From JANQQN01 sp964519665 (lineage in GTDB: Bacteria; Myxococcota; Kuafuiibacteriia; Kuafuiibacteriales; Kuafuiibacteriaceae): 64,000 nt of DNA. Each line of letters begins with the position of its first letter. Position 1 is the first letter of the stretch. Position numbers and translations under genes: made by a program. The stretch is from positions 1 through 64,000 of the forward strand of contig CAZFIV010000022.1 of assembly GCA_964519665.1 (NCBI GenBank), written 5' to 3'. Below the pieces are notes generated by a model. It searched no databases, was not told the origin of the DNA, and was given only the letters and a program-made list of their open reading frames with translations. This document shows positions 39,754 to 49,222 of the stretch, in pieces.

Positions 39754-40812
39754 TCAGTCGGCCGAGTGCTTGGCCAGCAGGATCTTCGCGGTCTGTGCGG
39801 CTTCGCTGGTCGGATAGTCATCCATCACCGTCTTGAAAGCCTCGCGCGCTTCGGGCTTGCGGTTCAGCACCAAGAACGTCTCGGCCTTTCGCACCAGCGC
39901 GAACGGTACCTTGGCGGACCGCGGATGCCGTCGGATGAGGGCGTCAAACGCCGACAGCGCCTCTTCATGTTTCTTCAGGGCCATCAGACACTCGCCCCGC
40001 CAGTACGCCGCATTGTCGGCGAACCTCGACTTCGGGTGCTTGAGGAGGAACAGGTCGAACATCCCGAGCGCCGCCTTGGGCTCTTTCTTCTCACGAAGTC
40101 GGGCTAGAGCGGCCCTGTAGTCGGCTTTGGCTTCCGCCGAAGAAGCGCGGCGACTCCGGTCGGCGCGGCGGCGGGGAGGAGGTTGTAAAGCCCCTGGGTC
40201 TTCCATCGAGCGGGCCGCGGGTTGGGGATCGGCGCGGGCATCGCTTCGGCGGGGGGGAGGCCGAGACGCCGGAGGCGCGTCCAGAACCGGGTCGGGCTGC
40301 TGCAGAACACTTCGATCCACCTCGAGCCGCTGACCGTCCTCGTCTTCTTCTTCACCGGCCATGGTGAACTTCAACGGAGGCCCACCTCGATCGGGCTCGC
40401 CGGGATCGATCCATTCGTCGTTGGCCACCGGTTTGGGCTGTGCATTCGCGCCGAGCCGAACGACGGGAAGCGCCTTGCGGCGAGGGGCGGACGGTGGCGC
40501 GAACGAAGCCGGCGGCTCTCGATCGGACCTCGCCGGGGGCGCCTCATCGAGAGACTGGGCGACCAGCGGACCGCCGCGAGGCTGCCGATTGATCGGGGCC
40601 GCGCGTGAAGCTCCAGCCCCCAGCGAGACCAGGGTCATGCGCCGCTCCAGGTCGTCGACCGTCTGTTTTTGCTTCGCCAGGTCTTGACGAACAAAATGAA
40701 GCTCGCGACGAATGCGGCTCAACTCGGTTTCTATCGTGTCGGTGTTGGCGCAGTTCGTCGCCAGGACCGACACGGCGATCAGTAGGACCGGCTTGCCGTT
40801 CACGCGCCGCAT
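39754..40812 (-). CDS. CpoB/YbgF-like TPR lipoprotein
   Basis: 352 residues from ATG 40812 (an ATG two codons earlier is equally possible). The frame is open well upstream but overlaps the plus-strand dihydrouridine synthase, so the short form is preferred. It has a signal sequence with lipobox ATNC (Cys near residue 21), a coiled coil (about 25-60), a long disordered Pro/Arg-rich middle (65-225), and C-terminal TPRs (230-352). This is the plan of CpoB (YbgF), which links Tol-Pal constriction with peptidoglycan synthesis. No tol or pal gene is in the window, so the assignment rests on architecture. Confidence 0.7.
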   Translation of the reverse strand: MRRVNGKPVLLIAVSVLATNCANTDTIETELSRIRRELHFVRQDLAKQKQTVDDLERRMTLVSLGAGASRAAPINRQPRGGPLVAQSLDEAPPARSDREPPASFAPPSAPRRKALPVVRLGANAQPKPVANDEWIDPGEPDRGGPPLKFTMAGEEEDEDGQRLEVDRSVLQQPDPVLDAPPASRPPPRRSDARADPQPAARSMEDPGALQPPPRRRADRSRRASSAEAKADYRAALARLREKKEPKAALGMFDLFLLKHPKSRFADNAAYWRGECLMALKKHEEALSAFDALIRRHPRSAKVPFALVRKAETFLVLNRKPEAREAFKTVMDDYPTSEAAQTAKILLAKHSAD

Positions 40813-40969
40813 CGGCATCGATTCTAGGCCAGTGGAGCACCTAGTCAAGGAAGCCCGCGGAGCCAGGAATCCGCTCGATGAACCCAACGCGCCGGGTACC
40901 CTCACGCGCGCTGACCGGGCCTCGGCGAGCGGGCTCGATGGCGCCACGATCTCTGGATCGAGCTGTCCA

Positions 40970-42022
40970 GTGACCGCCCGTATCACCACTGACCGGTGGC
41001 CCCATCGTCCGCATCGAGGTGCCCCCGTCCTCGCTCTGGCCCCGATGGAGGGTGTTTCTGACCATATCGTGCGGGGTCTCCTCAGCGGGCTCGGCGGCAT
41101 GGACTTTTGCGTATCCGAGTTTCTCCGCGTCACGCAGCAGCCGCTCAGCCCGTCCACGCTCCTGAAGCACGTGCCGGAGCTCCGCCGGGGCGGTCGGACA
41201 AGCGCCGGCGTGCCGGTGCAAATCCAGTTGCTCGGAAGCGCTCCGGACCTGATGGCGGAATCCGCACTGCGGGCGGTGGAATTGGGGGCGCTGGCCATCG
41301 ACCTCAACTTCGGTTGCCCCGCCCGTCGTGTAAATGGCCACGATGGCGGGGCCGCCCTTCTAAAGTGTCCGGACCGCCTCGAGTCGGTCGTGACCGCGGT
41401 CAGGCGAGCGACACCCGCCTCGATTCCCGTATCGACCAAGATCAGACTGGGGTTCAACGACCCGGAAGACGTTTTCGACGTCGTGCGGGCGGCCGAAGCC
41501 GCGGGAACCGACTGGATCACCATCCACGGCCGAACCAAGATCCAGATGTATCAGCCACCGGCGGACTGGCGCAGGATCGGCGCCGCCGCCGATCTCGTTC
41601 GCACCCCGGTCGTGGCCAACGGCGACATATTCAGCCCCCGAGCCCTCGACGAATGCCGCAACGAGACGGGCTTGTCGGCCTTCATGATGGGTCGGGGCGC
41701 ATTTCGAGAGCCGGGACTCATTGCCCGACTGAGCGGGCGCACTTGGAGCGACCCTGGATACCCGTGGCCATTCGCGGCTCGGCGTGCGCTCCTGCTACGG
41801 TTCGTAGAAGAAACCCGAACTGACGTGCGGTTTCGAACGCCTGATCGCGCGGCCCTGTCGCGTCTGAAGCAATGGCTGCGTGCCATGGCCGAGGTCGACG
41901 ATAACTGTCGCTCACTCTTTCAGGTCGTCAAACGCGCCGCCGAGCTCGGCGGCGCGATCGACCAGATCGTCAACTTCACCTGCACCGAACCCGGTCCGTC
42001 AGGGTCCACCCTCGTCACCTAA
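40970..42022 (+). CDS. tRNA-dihydrouridine synthase (DusC-like)
   Basis: About 350 residues. The frame opens at 40712, but that part overlaps the divergent CpoB-like gene; the first conserved residues are LALAPMEGV (about 41036-41062). GTG 40970 is the chosen start and is uncertain. Features: APMEGV, a FMN-binding TIM barrel, the active-site Cys in DLNFGCPA with VNGHDGGAALL, IHGRTK, and NGDIFSP. It reduces uridine to dihydrouridine in tRNA. The shortened C-terminal helical domain and order of motifs fit DusC more than DusA or DusB. Confidence 0.88.
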   Translation: MTARITTDRWPHRPHRGAPVLALAPMEGVSDHIVRGLLSGLGGMDFCVSEFLRVTQQPLSPSTLLKHVPELRRGGRTSAGVPVQIQLLGSAPDLMAESALRAVELGALAIDLNFGCPARRVNGHDGGAALLKCPDRLESVVTAVRRATPASIPVSTKIRLGFNDPEDVFDVVRAAEAAGTDWITIHGRTKIQMYQPPADWRRIGAAADLVRTPVVANGDIFSPRALDECRNETGLSAFMMGRGAFREPGLIARLSGRTWSDPGYPWPFAARRALLLRFVEETRTDVRFRTPDRAALSRLKQWLRAMAEVDDNCRSLFQVVKRAAELGGAIDQIVNFTCTEPGPSGSTLVT

Positions 42023-42128
42023 TACAACCGGACATGGATGTGCCGCCGATTGAACAAGGCAGGCTCATCGGAAGATCGGAGGCAACCAGTGCGTTGGTCG
42101 TCCTAGGGAAAGGGAACGAGGAGGACCG

Positions 42129-42488
42129 ATGACCGAGCTGGGCGTCAACATTCCAAAAACTGTACTGACCGCGCTCGAAAAGCGCGCACAATCTCTCACC
42201 AGCTTGGTCGACGTAGCGACAAGCGGTGCTCAAGACCGGCGCGTTCGCGAAGCCGGCGCCCAGCTGATCGAGCGGGTAAACGAGTGGGTGGAAGAGATCC
42301 GTGACCTCAACGCCGTGGGTGACGAAGAAGCGCTGGACCGAGCCAGGAGTTTTCACGTCCGCCTGCGGCTCGCCGAGAATAAAATTCAGCAGTGGGGCTT
42401 GCCGGCATCCGTTCGACAGCGGGCCGAGGCCGCTTTGAGGACGCCTCGAAAAGGCCGAGGTCGACCGCGAAAGCGGGTCGCCGCTTGA
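42129..42488 (+). CDS. Small protein with AT-hook-like C-terminus
   Basis: 119 residues with a strong ribosome site (GAGGAGG) just upstream of ATG 42129. Residues 5-95 are predicted helical and charged; the end carries GRGRPRKR (109-116), an AT-hook-like minor-groove binding motif. I do not recognise the family. AT-hooks in bacteria are known mainly in myxobacterial regulators such as CarD. It may be a nucleoid or regulatory protein. It follows the dihydrouridine synthase by 106 bp. Confidence 0.65.
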   Translation: MTELGVNIPKTVLTALEKRAQSLTSLVDVATSGAQDRRVREAGAQLIERVNEWVEEIRDLNAVGDEEALDRARSFHVRLRLAENKIQQWGLPASVRQRAEAALRTPRKGRGRPRKRVAA

Positions 42489-42551
42489 AGACCGAGAGGC
42501 GGTCGCCGCTCATGAAATCGCGACGCGGCCGCCCGCGGTGACGCCGCGACC

Positions 42552-42576
42552 CGGGCGCCCGTTCGTTGGGCGCCCG
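42552..42576. terminator. Hairpin between converging genes
   Basis: A 9-bp perfect stem (42552-42560 with 42568-42576) and 7-base loop lies between the stop codons of the AT-hook gene and mscS. No T-run on either side, so termination is only likely. Confidence 0.4.
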
Positions 42577-42587
42577 CATCGGATGCG

Positions 42588-43724
42588 TCAGGGCTTTCTT
42601 CGACACACGGCGTTCCAGCTCCGGACGAGGTCGGCGTGCAACAGAGATTGCGCCTCGGGGTGAAAAGCGAACGCCTCGACGGTCAGCTCCCGACCCGGGG
42701 CCCCCTCGAAGGCAATTCTCGGCTCCGAAGCCAAGGTGGCCCAGGGTGAGGCCCGTGCGATCTCTTCGGCCAGCGCGAGGGCGTCCGCGGGGTCGAACCC
42801 GTCGGGGAGCCGCAAGACCACCTTCACCGAGTGCGCCGCGCTGCGCCCGCCGGGCCGCACGTCAGTGGTGCCTGCGAGCGCCCGATAAGGGACGAACAGC
42901 CGGTGTCCATCGGGGGCGACCAGTTCCACGACCCGAGTACGAAACGCTCGCACCTGGCCCTCCGCCTCGGCGACCCGAACGTAGTCCCCGACCTCGAAGG
43001 GGCGCTCCAGGTTCAGCAACAACCCGGAGATCACATCTCGGATGGCGTTGGAGGCGAGGATCACCACCAGGACCATGCCTCCCGTCGCCACCGCGACCGC
43101 CCCCATTCCCGTACCGGAGGCCAAGCGGTCTACGACCCACAGGCCCACTCCGATCCAGGCCAGCCCCTCGATGAGACGCCAGTTGCGATCGACCAGCCGC
43201 GCCACCCGTAGCCCGCGTTCGGCCGCTCGGCGAACGAGAACCGCCGTCACCCGAACCGTGAACAGCGCCAGCCCGATCACCCACAGCACGGCCCACAACG
43301 CATCTCGCCACGCTCCGAGCCCCTCTCGCCAGGCCCGGCTCCAGACTCGACTGAGAGCCCCGGTCGTACTGTCCGAGCTCTCGCTCTTTGGGCTCGCGCC
43401 CCCTCTGGCCTGGGGCGCGGACCCCACCTCGACGATCGGCTTCGGATCCGGCTCCAGGAAGACCAGCCGATCGTCCCCGGTCGGAGGTTGAACCTTGGAG
43501 ACCGGAGGACGACGACGACGACGGCGCACGGGCCGTCGGCTTTTTCGCCGTAAGCGCCGGGCGGGAGGCGGAGACGCGGCGCGTCCCACCGTCGACGTCG
43601 CTACGGTCGCGGTCTTCGTTTGGGCGTGAATCGGTTCGAAGTCGCCGACCATCATCGCGACGAGCATCATCAACCCCGAGAACCAGGCTCCCGGTGGCCA
43701 CCGAACCATCCACCGAACCATCAT
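42588..43724 (-). CDS. MscS-family mechanosensitive channel
   Basis: About 378 residues from ATG 43724, which overlaps the SLC12 fusion stop as ATGATG, a coupled start; a more distal GTG would overlap further. A hydrophobic N-terminal segment, a basic Arg-rich stretch (70-90) and helices precede the MscS core: pore helix SNAIRDVISGLLLNLERPFEVGDYVRV followed by the beta domain with RVVELVAPDGHRLFVPYRALAG. MscS channels release osmolytes on hypo-osmotic shock. Coupling to an SLC12 cation-chloride transporter gene suggests a shared osmotic role. Confidence 0.85.
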   Translation of the reverse strand: MMVRWMVRWPPGAWFSGLMMLVAMMVGDFEPIHAQTKTATVATSTVGRAASPPPARRLRRKSRRPVRRRRRRPPVSKVQPPTGDDRLVFLEPDPKPIVEVGSAPQARGGASPKSESSDSTTGALSRVWSRAWREGLGAWRDALWAVLWVIGLALFTVRVTAVLVRRAAERGLRVARLVDRNWRLIEGLAWIGVGLWVVDRLASGTGMGAVAVATGGMVLVVILASNAIRDVISGLLLNLERPFEVGDYVRVAEAEGQVRAFRTRVVELVAPDGHRLFVPYRALAGTTDVRPGGRSAAHSVKVVLRLPDGFDPADALALAEEIARASPWATLASEPRIAFEGAPGRELTVEAFAFHPEAQSLLHADLVRSWNAVCRRKP

Positions 43725-46700
43725 CCCAGACCACCTCGCGCGTACAGCATCCGAAGGAGCTTGGGCTGCATGACCGGGTCGAGCCCCCACGCCCCCGACC
43801 GCTCGGAGGCGATCAGCTGGGCACGTTCGAGCTCGCTCACCAGCGCGAGCGCTTCCTCACGCCCCACCCGCAACACGTTGGCCAGCCGAGCCGGCGACAC
43901 CGCCCGGTGAAAGGCGATCGCGGTCAGCGCCGCCGTCCATCGAAGCGGAAGTCGAGACAGCACCGATGCGTCGGGTGCCGGCGCGATGTGGAGCGTGATT
44001 CGGCGCTCCGTAGCGCCGACGACCGAGCGCCGCCAGAGGTCGAGCGCATCGCCCACATTGCCTCGGCTCCGTTCGTGCAGGCGACTCAACTGCCGGCGCT
44101 CGTTGATGCTATCGGGCCACCGCAGGGGGCCCCAACCGATCCGCTCGAAGGCGAGCTCGAAGTCGGCGGTGCGTTGCCGGAGCATCAGCAGCTCCTTGAG
44201 CGCGTCGAGGCGGATCGGCCCGCATTCGGCGATGCCGAGAAAGCCTTGCTCGATCGTCAGCAGATGGCTGGCGTACCGCCAAGTGTAGGGCGTCGCCACC
44301 ACCACGAACAAATGGCGCTCACCCAGCCGGCGCCACAGACGTTGCCACAGCCGGAGACCATCGAGGCCTCCGGGCGCGCGAGACATCCAACGCCCGATTT
44401 CGTCGACGAGGACGACCGCCCCTGGCGGCATCGACCGCAAGGCACCCTCCGCGCCTTGCCCCTCGCGACCGCCTACGGCGGCCACGACCGCCGCGTTCAC
44501 GGACTCGACATCGTCGCCGCCCCCGACCGGGGGCACCACCCGGACGATGGTCCGACCTTGCATGAGCTCCCGGGACACGAAACTGGCCAGCGAGGTTCGT
44601 CCTGACCGGGGCTCACCGATGATCGCGAGCGGACCGCCCGTACCGGCGTTCCATCTTTCGACCGCCCGCTCTAGACGGGCCGCCTCTCGGCTGCGCCCCC
44701 GCAGCAGATCGGACTTCTCGAGGGCGGACCGGCCGAAGATGCGCCGGTACAGCAGCGGCAGCTCGACCTGCCGGGCACCGTTCGGCAACAAGGACGCCCG
44801 CAGCGCGGCGATGTCGTCGACCAGGTCACCGGTCGGGGGAACGAAGGCTCCCCTGCTCACCCGACCCGGCTCCTGGATCAGTCGGCGCACGGCCGCGCCG
44901 ACCCGATCCTCGGTCGCCCGAACCACCGCGCGAACGCGCCAACCGAGACCGGGACCCGACGCGGCCCGGGCCGTCGGATCGGATCGCCCGGGGCTGCCCA
45001 CCGCCGCCGCCCTCGCGCCGCTGACCGCCGGCACCAGATCGTCGCGAAGGGTCGTACGGAGTCGATCGAGGTACGAACGAAGCTCTTCGGCCGCCGCCTC
45101 GAGACGAAGGATCCGTGGTTCGATCACCTGCGACAGCGCGTTGACGTCGGCCGGCTCATCTTCGAACCCGATCTCTGTTTCTCGGTCCCCGGACGCCTGC
45201 TCCAACTCGAACGCCACCAGTCGAACCGCGTCGAACAGCACTTCTTGGGCGGACTCCACCAGCGGCGGCAGATCCGTCACCAGGGCTCGAGTGGGCTGCA
45301 CGACCCGTTGGTCGAGAAAGGTCTGCACGAGCCGACGAGCCGGATAGCTGGCTTGTGCCCCAGATGGCTGCCCGTCGAGCGCCGCCGCCATGGCCGCTTC
45401 GCTGACCGTCGTGACGGTGCGCGGCAGCCCTTCAGCGGCCCGCCCGAGGGCCCCAACCAGCTGTTCCAAGAGCTGTTGGCTCACCGGTCGATACGGCGCT
45501 TCCCATGTCGCGCGGAGCTCGTCCGCCGCGGCGAGATAATCGCGGCGCACCGCCAGCGCCGTCGGGTCGGCGACGTCGCCGGTCTTCGGCAGGTCTGAGC
45601 TCTTCGCTCCGGACGCTTTCGCCTCGCGACCCGACGGCGGGCTGGAACCCGACCCGTCGGCCGCCGGGACCGCGCCGCTGCCCGGCGCGGCCGATACCGG
45701 TCCGGTCGCGGTGCGATGACCCGTCGACCCGCCGTCGGCGCTGGTGGCCGCCGGCGTCGCCTCGCCGTTCGCCGAGGCACCGGGCGTGACCTCGTCGTCG
45801 AGTGATTCGGCGTCGGCCACCCGTCGCATCACGCGAACCGCGGTCGACAACGCGGTCAATGGACCTTGCTCGACCTCCCTCCGAACCCGGGCATCGAGCT
45901 GATACAAGCCGCGTCGAGTGGCCACCGCGAGCGACGAAACCCGAAGGTCGAGGTCCAGCGCATTGGCCATCGCCGAGATCTGCTCGGTCCACCGCGGAGC
46001 GATGGCCGCGAAGGCGAACTGCGCCCGCCGCACCGCACTTTCGGCGAGCGCGCCCGACCACCGCCGAGAGACCCGTTCGATGTCTCGGCGAGCGAGGTCG
46101 TCGGCCATCGCGTGGGCGGCATCGGCGACCAAGTTCTGAAGCTGGACCTTGCTCTGGGCGTCGTTCTGCTCGAAGCGCTGATAAACGCCCGCCGCTACAT
46201 CGGACAGCCCCGCGATCTCACGGGCGACGCTCTCCCGGAACTCGGACAGAGCACCCGTATCATTGAACCGTTCCAGCTCGGTGGAGAGGTTGCCGAAGCA
46301 CCGGTCGACATCGGAAGATAGCCGGCGGATTCGGTCGATCGCGTCGAGACGCCGAACCCCTTCCTGCTCCAGGGTCGAGGCCACGTCCTGCCACAGCGAT
46401 GGCCCAAGGTGACGAAGCGCGACCCGGCGGGTCGGCACCTTGCGGTCCGGTGGGGGGCGCTTGAACCAGCGCATGGCGATACGCACTCGCTTCTTGCGCA
46501 GGCGCATCCCCCAGTCATCCTCCGGCGCCATCGCCCAGTCGGCCTCGGCGGTGGGCACCGCGACGGTGACCGGCACTTCCCGCGCCGCCGTCTCGAGATC
46601 TCGCTGTAGTCGGTCGATGCCCTCGCGCAGGCGCCGAGTCCATTGCAGCTCCGGAACTTCCTCGCGGGTCCGCGGCGCGGTGCTCATGAAGGCTTGGTTG

Positions 46701-49207
46701 CGAGCCAGGATCGCGGACGCGTACCGATTTCGCGCCCATTCCACCAAGCCCCGGGCGGTGTCCAGCCTGCCTCCCCGCCGGCCGAGCCTCCGCTCTACCT
46801 GGCGAAGATCTTCGACCTCTCGCACCGCCGAGGTCAAAAACGCCCGCTCCTCTTCGACGGAAGGCTGATTGACGTTGCTGATGAACCGCTCCAGGACGTC
46901 CCGCACCCGTTGTTCGAGCCGCTCGATCGCTGGCTCCAATGCCGGGGCGACCGGAGCGTTCAAGGTTACGGTACGAGCACTGAGCTCGACCGAATCCGAC
47001 GAGGCCTCACCCGGCGGAAAGACGGTGTACGGGTTGTCGAACCCGGGGGCCGGACGCACCAGCAACGCCGTACCCAGCCCCTTTAGGAGCGGCTGATTGG
47101 CCGCTACGAACTGGCCCGCTTCGTCGGACGGCAGAGCGTGAATCATCACCAGATCGGCGTGCGCCGACTCCTGGCGGATCCGGTCGCCGAGGTCCCCGGC
47201 CAGTGGCGCCAGCACCACCGCTTCCGCCTGCACGCGGGCCTGATTGATGATCCGCTCGAGCCGTTTTTGCGCCGCCGCCGGGTCCGTCATCGGCCGTCCG
47301 GTCACCAAGACCCGGACCCGCGCGTTTTTCCAGGCGGGCGCGGATTTCAAGAGATAGGCCAACGTAAGGAGCAGCTGACCGGTGGGCGCTACTCCGTCCC
47401 ACCAGACGTCGATCTGCTGCCGTTTGCCGAAGCCTCGATCGTGATCGTACCTCAGCATGAGGACCGACAGGTCGAGCTCTACCAGGCGCCCGATCATCTG
47501 CCCGTACCGGGTGTTGGCCTCCGGGCGTCGGGGCCAACCGATCAGGATGGTGTTGGTCTCCATCCCCGCCAATCCGAAGTTGGCGGCCACGTTGGGGATC
47601 GTGTCGTAGACGTTTTCGACCCCCTGCTTTCGGGCGAACATCCCGGGATATTCGCGCTCGAGAGCTTCGTCGACCGTAGACCGCATCGGCGAACCCGCGA
47701 TCAGGTCGAAGTGCGTAAGGATGCCGCGGTCGCCGACCAGACCGCGCGCGAATTGAATCGTGGCCGCGCGGTACTGCGTCCGCGACATGACGACCATGTT
47801 CGGCCGCCAGTTGCGGGTATGGGTCCGAGACGCGGACGCCCGAAGGCGCATGAGCCCGATTCGAACGACGGCCGACCACACGCCGCCCCAGGTGTCGCCC
47901 GACGCCAACACCAGTTGACGTCGCTTCAGAAAGAAGTACAGCACGGCCATCATCGAGATGGCGCCCAGCATGGCTAGGGCATCGATCTGCGCCATCACCA
48001 TGAACGCCGCGACCGCGCCGAGAAGACTGACCCAGATCGGCACCCGAAACTGGGGCCGAAAGTCGGGGCTGGCCCAGCGTTCGAGCCCGCAGGCGAGGCA
48101 CAGAAAGCCGTAGCTGGTCAGGAAGAACATCGAGATCACGGCACCCACCAGCTCGAGCTGCCCCACTAGAATGCCGGCCTCTGCGATCAGAAGGGTGACG
48201 AGGAGGGCGAGCCGGGGTTCGTCGCGCCCGCGGCCCAAGAAGCGAGGCACGATGCCGTCGAAGGCCAGCGCCTGGAGCGTCCGCGGCGCGCCAAGGATGC
48301 TCCCGAGGGCCGACGACAAGGTCGCCGAGAAGACGCCGAGGGTCACCAACTCAGGAATCCACGCGATCTTCAGCAGGATGTTGTTGTTCGTCTGCAGCTG
48401 CTCGACCGACGCCACGCGCGCCAAGAACGGCGGTAGCACCAGATAGATGACCATCCCGGTGACGATGGCGGCCATGGTGCCGATCGGGATCGCCCGTTTG
48501 GGATCCTTGAGGTCGCCCGACATGCCGACCCCGGCCGTAAAGCCGGTCACCGCCGGAAAGAACACCGCAAACACGGTCTCGAAGCCGAGCCCGTTGGGCG
48601 GGGGCGCCATCCCGACCTTCGTCTCGGTACCGATATCGAGATTGCTTCCCGCGAAGATCGAAACGAGCGACAGCGCGATCGCGCCGAGCACGAACAACTG
48701 GGACTTCAGGGCGAAATCGGTGCTGTACAAGGTCAGGAGCGCGATCGCGACGCAGGCCACGGAACCGACGAGCCGAATATCATTGCGTGGGTCGCCGGTC
48801 GGACTCCACGGGGCGGTCGCCGCCAACAATGCCTCCGAAAAACCGATGAGGTAGAGGCTCACGCCGAGAGTCAGGGCCAAGTACAAGGCGACCCCGATCG
48901 CACCTCCGATGCTGAGGCCCAGCGACCGGGAGATGATGTAGTAGTTACCGCCGGTCTTGACCGTGTGATTTGTCGCGATCGACGCGACCGATAGGCCGGT
49001 GGTCACCGAGATGACGTGCGCCAGCAGCACGATCAGCAGCGCCTGACCGAGGCCGGCGTGGCCGACCACCCACCCGAACCGCTGGTACATGATGACGCCC
49101 AAAATGGTGAGCACGGACGGCGTGTAGACCCCGAGAAAGGTCCCGAACTTTTTCTTAGAAGCCGCCGACCCGGTGCCGGGCACGTCAACGCTGAGCTGCT
49201 GCTGCAT
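43721..49207 (-). CDS. SLC12 cation-chloride cotransporter fused to coiled coils and a C-terminal P-loop ATPase-like domain
   Basis: 1828 residues in one frame. Residues 20-430 are an SLC12 (NKCC/KCC) 12-helix transporter: FGTFLGVYTPSVLTILGV, KTGGNYYIISRSLG (84-97), and FFPAVTGFTAGVGMSGDLKDPKRAIPIGT (216-244) match the ion-binding helices. Residues 465-740 match the SLC12 cytosolic C-terminal domain. Residues 750-1140 and 1220-1400 are coiled-coil rich, split by an Ala/Gly/Ser linker. Residues about 1490-1828 look like an AAA/STAND ATPase followed by a winged helix: P-loop GEPRSGRT (1531-1538, Arg in place of the usual Lys), Walker B VVLVDEIGR (1598-1606), sensor VVATPYTWR (about 1636-1644). 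Most bacterial SLC12 proteins end after the USP-like domain. It follows a beta-helix gene by 15 bp and couples to mscS. Confidence 0.85.
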   Translation of the reverse strand: MQQQLSVDVPGTGSAASKKKFGTFLGVYTPSVLTILGVIMYQRFGWVVGHAGLGQALLIVLLAHVISVTTGLSVASIATNHTVKTGGNYYIISRSLGLSIGGAIGVALYLALTLGVSLYLIGFSEALLAATAPWSPTGDPRNDIRLVGSVACVAIALLTLYSTDFALKSQLFVLGAIALSLVSIFAGSNLDIGTETKVGMAPPPNGLGFETVFAVFFPAVTGFTAGVGMSGDLKDPKRAIPIGTMAAIVTGMVIYLVLPPFLARVASVEQLQTNNNILLKIAWIPELVTLGVFSATLSSALGSILGAPRTLQALAFDGIVPRFLGRGRDEPRLALLVTLLIAEAGILVGQLELVGAVISMFFLTSYGFLCLACGLERWASPDFRPQFRVPIWVSLLGAVAAFMVMAQIDALAMLGAISMMAVLYFFLKRRQLVLASGDTWGGVWSAVVRIGLMRLRASASRTHTRNWRPNMVVMSRTQYRAATIQFARGLVGDRGILTHFDLIAGSPMRSTVDEALEREYPGMFARKQGVENVYDTIPNVAANFGLAGMETNTILIGWPRRPEANTRYGQMIGRLVELDLSVLMLRYDHDRGFGKRQQIDVWWDGVAPTGQLLLTLAYLLKSAPAWKNARVRVLVTGRPMTDPAAAQKRLERIINQARVQAEAVVLAPLAGDLGDRIRQESAHADLVMIHALPSDEAGQFVAANQPLLKGLGTALLVRPAPGFDNPYTVFPPGEASSDSVELSARTVTLNAPVAPALEPAIERLEQRVRDVLERFISNVNQPSVEEERAFLTSAVREVEDLRQVERRLGRRGGRLDTARGLVEWARNRYASAILARNQAFMSTAPRTREEVPELQWTRRLREGIDRLQRDLETAAREVPVTVAVPTAEADWAMAPEDDWGMRLRKKRVRIAMRWFKRPPPDRKVPTRRVALRHLGPSLWQDVASTLEQEGVRRLDAIDRIRRLSSDVDRCFGNLSTELERFNDTGALSEFRESVAREIAGLSDVAAGVYQRFEQNDAQSKVQLQNLVADAAHAMADDLARRDIERVSRRWSGALAESAVRRAQFAFAAIAPRWTEQISAMANALDLDLRVSSLAVATRRGLYQLDARVRREVEQGPLTALSTAVRVMRRVADAESLDDEVTPGASANGEATPAATSADGGSTGHRTATGPVSAAPGSGAVPAADGSGSSPPSGREAKASGAKSSDLPKTGDVADPTALAVRRDYLAAADELRATWEAPYRPVSQQLLEQLVGALGRAAEGLPRTVTTVSEAAMAAALDGQPSGAQASYPARRLVQTFLDQRVVQPTRALVTDLPPLVESAQEVLFDAVRLVAFELEQASGDRETEIGFEDEPADVNALSQVIEPRILRLEAAAEELRSYLDRLRTTLRDDLVPAVSGARAAAVGSPGRSDPTARAASGPGLGWRVRAVVRATEDRVGAAVRRLIQEPGRVSRGAFVPPTGDLVDDIAALRASLLPNGARQVELPLLYRRIFGRSALEKSDLLRGRSREAARLERAVERWNAGTGGPLAIIGEPRSGRTSLASFVSRELMQGRTIVRVVPPVGGGDDVESVNAAVVAAVGGREGQGAEGALRSMPPGAVVLVDEIGRWMSRAPGGLDGLRLWQRLWRRLGERHLFVVVATPYTWRYASHLLTIEQGFLGIAECGPIRLDALKELLMLRQRTADFELAFERIGWGPLRWPDSINERRQLSRLHERSRGNVGDALDLWRRSVVGATERRITLHIAPAPDASVLSRLPLRWTAALTAIAFHRAVSPARLANVLRVGREEALALVSELERAQLIASERSGAWGLDPVMQPKLLRMLYARGGLG

Positions 49208-49222
49208 GGGGAAGCGGGAGCC

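Noticed and set aside
40819..41538. Upstream extension of the CpoB-like frame
   Set aside because: It overlaps the dihydrouridine synthase and has no signal-peptide logic; lipobox and start fit 40812.
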